From a virus, in IMG/VR virus record IMGVR_UViG_3300010158_000006, positions 1-41,189 of that record: a DNA stretch of 41,189 bases, one strand, 5' to 3'. The position numbers and the translations under genes are program-made. The notes beneath the pieces are model-generated. The model worked only from the letters and a program-made list of their open reading frames with translations, made no database searches and was not told where the DNA came from. Below are positions 39,501 through 41,189 of this stretch, piece by piece; positions within the stretch are counted from its first letter, which is position 1, and every line of letters starts with the position of its first letter.

Positions 39501-40137
39501 TATCATTTGAATTAATAGCATTAGGAAGATTACGCTTCCAATTATCTACATATTCCTGTTCAGCAACAGGTTTAGCACCAGCAGGAAGTTTAGATACCTG
39601 ATTGCGATAACTATTTCTTACAGATTGTTCATTGTCATTAAATGACATTCCATTGCTCCATCCTTCAGCCTGACCCATTGCAGATGTATTTTGAACACCA
39701 GTTTCAGGATTAAATTCACCAATGGCTCGTCTTTGCTGACTTGATTTAATTTGTTCATATACACCTAAATCTCTATTGAACTCACCCCATGTAGCCTTAG
39801 CCTGATTTAAAATGCCAAGTCTTGCAGGAAGAGCCTTTGTTTTAACAGAAGAAAGGTCATTAACAAGAGGGTCTAGATGATGTGCAAATTGAGCATATTC
39901 TGGGTCTGACAATAGCATCTCTTGCATTGAAGCAATATGATGAGACATAGCATCAGCATCAGCAAGAGACTGGTCATTCAGTGCTGAATTTTTATGATAT
40001 TCTTTAATTCCTTCAGCAAGATTTAAACCAAAAGCCTGTATTCCTTGTTGATAATTTCTGCCTATATTAGCACCAGCCTCAGACATTCCTGAGACTGGCT
40101 GAATGCCATTAGTATACTGTTGGAAATTAGAAGCCAT
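36529..40137 (-). CDS. Large internal virion protein with LysM domain, T7 gp15 position
   Basis: 1202 residues, ATG at 40137. The N-terminal 200 residues are helical and polar (GIQPVSGMSEAGANIG, then LADADAMSHHIASMQEM). A LysM domain is at about residues 420-468 (LYTIKKGDTPAMIANATG, then STTWVAKAMIAQGYNP), which binds peptidoglycan. Mixed helical regions follow, with AELAANAKKEYDGYLK and a possible membrane-inserting stretch (LLWFGAGAKLGGG). The protein lies between the gp14-like and gp16-like proteins. In T7 the corresponding protein is part of the tube that spans the periplasm. LysM here would anchor it to the wall. No catalytic motif is seen. Confidence 0.78.
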   Translation of the reverse strand: MASNFQQYTNGIQPVSGMSEAGANIGRNYQQGIQAFGLNLAEGIKEYHKNSALNDQSLADADAMSHHIASMQEMLLSDPEYAQFAHHLDPLVNDLSSVKTKALPARLGILNQAKATWGEFNRDLGVYEQIKSSQQRRAIGEFNPETGVQNTSAMGQAEGWSNGMSFNDNEQSVRNSYRNQVSKLPAGAKPVAEQEYVDNWKRNLPNAINSNDKMSPQAKAYSLDLVGNVNSVDEFNNSELSNHPMSLFDRYYSNARDNEWAQGQGSPQSAPAGLPLPSSAINSGTNATSYQGDPAAQTGLPDINLPSMQQTGTTANLGTSAVIAQAPAPKFSSEQSLQLYNEFKKTNSQAIALQDKLSKQWGLKDESDISLLKSLVTKRTQLGRVLAESGSYTDPSQQTRTNIAPPYLVGNLNASESTSENSDSLYTIKKGDTPAMIANATGRSTTWVAKAMIAQGYNPNTIKVGTKIDLSVDAVGVGVPKPKEGVQIFKPRKVNKEQVDINNKNYTPPEPYDVSQGIEQYQNNSNEGALGENGPSESDINKFSTDTEGNISYTGDVNASKISPEKVVDSEYDATQVPLNILPVNTPSRLAMGNQAGAIASGAKLPEVSAQKPISSYTQPEQEKIRIAKDSTYERLSDIDSQKRSIQPAIGYLQAMRDSVAKGDSSMVDYNTIGQSAMMHPDIALATKVGADAALLWFGAGAKLGGGLKQGVQAIKGMKGMAQETRIAELAANAKKEYDGYLKVAEIGNETISSAGKKELLGNAIDSALREGGLIKASLTAAQKADLVAKVGTQAARGAFWTALVNGMVKGGKEDVPDNIYDATIRTEINSALTDVRKLRTGYGFAGGIPFAKELGAKDDMTSLEKSRIMATLDNKINDMKSRQQGFSGIEQQLKSRLVNHDMLLNDIYPKVLSGQDSTINPAYQKPPENNTVDSGTGVSDYTYVRPQVLGNLQTPETLSAEEKKTQLKQYLIKKFGYLPASFNDMYKQMYPEESLQFRNTPYGAVFFDGKEWKQMSHSGMQPHELAANKAVQFGQLTPNGDYVPTQFISTSPVKLGGLGSFGSPADASKFREEYTHILNATSIIDKLEKINETQFASLSPEQRGTALQLTRELAGNLRKELIGVGNVSDYEQKLLEDIVQNPTDFFSLKSTTRAKYNQLRDNVTQKIITKPQAFGLTVILPKDKSSDIMAARERYLQNLKK

Positions 40138-40140
40138 AAA

Positions 40141-41094
40141 TTATTTACCTTTGAAAGTCATTCCATATTGACCTAAGTAAGAAGAAGGGGAACTTGAAAG
40201 CCCAGCACCTATAGCACCACCAGCAACTGTACTAGCGGTAGTTCCACCTAGTATAGAGCCTAGTGCTGGATTTCCAAGGAAAGCACCGCCAATAGCACCA
40301 GCCATTCCCATAAGTCCACTGGCAAATCCAGACTGAGCCTGAGCATTAGCCATTTTTGCTTGCATCTCGTTTTGTTGATTAGCAGAAATAAGTGAAGCGT
40401 TATATTGAGATTCTGGCTGAAATAGCATACCTTGATTTAAAGCACTATAACTAGAAGATGCTTGATTCATAAGACCATTAGCAGAAACAGCATTCAATTG
40501 GTTCATCATAGGAACTCCGTATTGATTCATTGCATTCCCTTGTCTTTCAACTCCCATATTATAAGCAGTGCTTGCATTAGCCAAAGCCTGTTGCTGACGC
40601 TGTTGACCCATGTTATAAGAGTTAAGAACTTCTTGACCAATAGCCTGATTACCAGTAAGTCCTCTAGCCGCCATAGCCGCCCTAGCAGATTGCTGTGATT
40701 GCTGTGTCATCTGGGCAGTTAATCCAGTTCCAGCATTCAACTGTTGTTGTGCTGTATTCTGAATTCCATTAAACAAATTATTAGTATTAGCACCTAGGCT
40801 ATTTGAATAAGTCTGACCAGCGGATTGTCCAAGATTATTATATATAGAATTCTGAGAACCAAGCATTTGACTCTGTAAACCTTGAGATTGATTAATAGCC
40901 TGACCATACATAGTTCCAATAGAGCCCATCTGTCCCATAAGCCCCTGCTGTTGCATCTGTTGATACTGAGGAACATATTGTCTTTGAAGACTAAGAAGTT
41001 GATTTTGAATTCCACCTTGTGCGTTTAAAGCAGAAGACATTTCCCCCTTATAATCTCTTGCTTCAGGGGCTTTTATTTCAGATGATTTTCCCAT
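40141..41094 (-). CDS. Q/N/G-rich internal virion protein, T7 gp14 position
   Basis: 317 residues, ATG at 41094 in the repeated end (position 28 in the other copy). Low-complexity Q, N, S and G fill residues 25-200 (LLSLQRQYVPQYQQMQQQ, NQSQGLQSQMLGSQN). A glycine-zipper near the end (GMAGAIGGAFLGNPALGSI, then GGAIGAGLSSSPSS) probably inserts in a membrane. Such proteins form the outer-membrane pore of the ejection channel in T7-like phages (gp14). Directly followed by the LysM protein. The call rests on composition and gene order, not on similarity to T7 gp14. Confidence 0.75.
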   Translation of the reverse strand: MGKSSEIKAPEARDYKGEMSSALNAQGGIQNQLLSLQRQYVPQYQQMQQQGLMGQMGSIGTMYGQAINQSQGLQSQMLGSQNSIYNNLGQSAGQTYSNSLGANTNNLFNGIQNTAQQQLNAGTGLTAQMTQQSQQSARAAMAARGLTGNQAIGQEVLNSYNMGQQRQQQALANASTAYNMGVERQGNAMNQYGVPMMNQLNAVSANGLMNQASSSYSALNQGMLFQPESQYNASLISANQQNEMQAKMANAQAQSGFASGLMGMAGAIGGAFLGNPALGSILGGTTASTVAGGAIGAGLSSSPSSYLGQYGMTFKGK

Positions 41095-41189
41095 GTTAGG
41101 AAATTCCTTTCAATGTTTTCATATAATTATTAGTAAGTTTTTTTGGTTTATTAAAGCGTATCATCCATTTGTCTTGATTTTCCCAGTTA
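41067..41189. repeat. Terminal direct repeat, copy 2
   Basis: Exact copy of bases 1-123. It contains the first codons of the 317-residue internal virion protein, whose ATG at 41094 equals position 28 of the window. The stop of the gene at 30-461 therefore lies one base away from that ATG on the circle, as expected for neighbouring operon genes. Confidence 0.9.

Noticed and set aside
1-41189. Integrase, repressor-integrase lysogeny module and attachment sites
   Set aside because: No recombinase motif or tRNA-attachment duplication was found in any frame; HTH and RHH proteins alone do not show lysogeny.

Overview
The window looks like one complete, circularly closed genome of a tailed phage, about 41,066 bp unique. 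Its last 123 bases (41067-41189) repeat its first 123, and the late operon reads straight through the join. The structural genes indicate a podovirus-like virion. Going down the minus strand, the order is large terminase, P22-type portal, scaffold, major capsid protein (SU10/DUF5309-like), head-tail adaptors, tail hub and fibres, then a run of internal virion (ejection) proteins in the order of T7 genes 13-14-15-16. A lipoprotein signal on one late gene and a holin-like protein suggest a Gram-negative host. Start codons almost never follow a Shine-Dalgarno sequence and many genes join by TAATG or ATGA overlaps. This suggests a host that relies little on SD pairing (for example Bacteroidota or Verrucomicrobiota), but the host cannot be fixed from sequence alone. 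No integrase, DNA polymerase or RNA polymerase was found. A lytic phage using host replication and transcription machinery is the simplest reading. 

Layout. Two transcription directions diverge from a short control region at 22193-22247. Rightward (22248-28709) is the replication and recombination operon: a 47-residue membrane peptide, endonuclease VII, a RecE-like PD-(D/E)XK exonuclease, a winged-helix replication initiator with origin-like iterons inside its gene, a DnaC-like helicase loader, a ribbon-helix-helix protein, an ERF single-strand annealing protein, several small unknowns, two coiled-coil paralogues, a metallophosphatase, a winged-helix protein and a zinc-ribbon protein. Leftward, 22192-20393 is an operon of small unknown genes headed by a helix-turn-helix protein. 

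Next on the minus strand, 20359-15728 is an array of seven monocistronic or bicistronic accessory units. Each ends in its own intrinsic terminator, six of them almost identical. Most units also have a sigma70-like promoter squeezed between the previous terminator and the start codon. A GC-rich noncoding tract with a 13-G run and CTGGG-rich repeats (about 15240-15727), a tRNA-like relic and tRNA-Arg/tRNA-Met separate this array from the late operon. 

The late operon (14887 down to 30, then across the join from 41094 down to 28612) carries endolysin, packaging, capsid, tail, ejection and lysis genes, with a tRNA-Thr between endolysin and terminase. It meets the rightward operon tail to tail with a 98-bp overlap at 28612-28709. 

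How it fits together. The initiator probably binds its internal iterons and, with the DnaC-like loader, brings in host DnaB, as lambda O and P do. ERF, the RecE-like nuclease and endonuclease VII handle annealing, resection and junction resolution. The monocistronic array probably supplies dosage-independent accessory or host-takeover proteins. The most unusual features are the insulated cassette array with apparently leaderless promoters, the origin embedded in the initiator gene, and the 2281-residue ejection protein with protease-like and GNAT-like segments.
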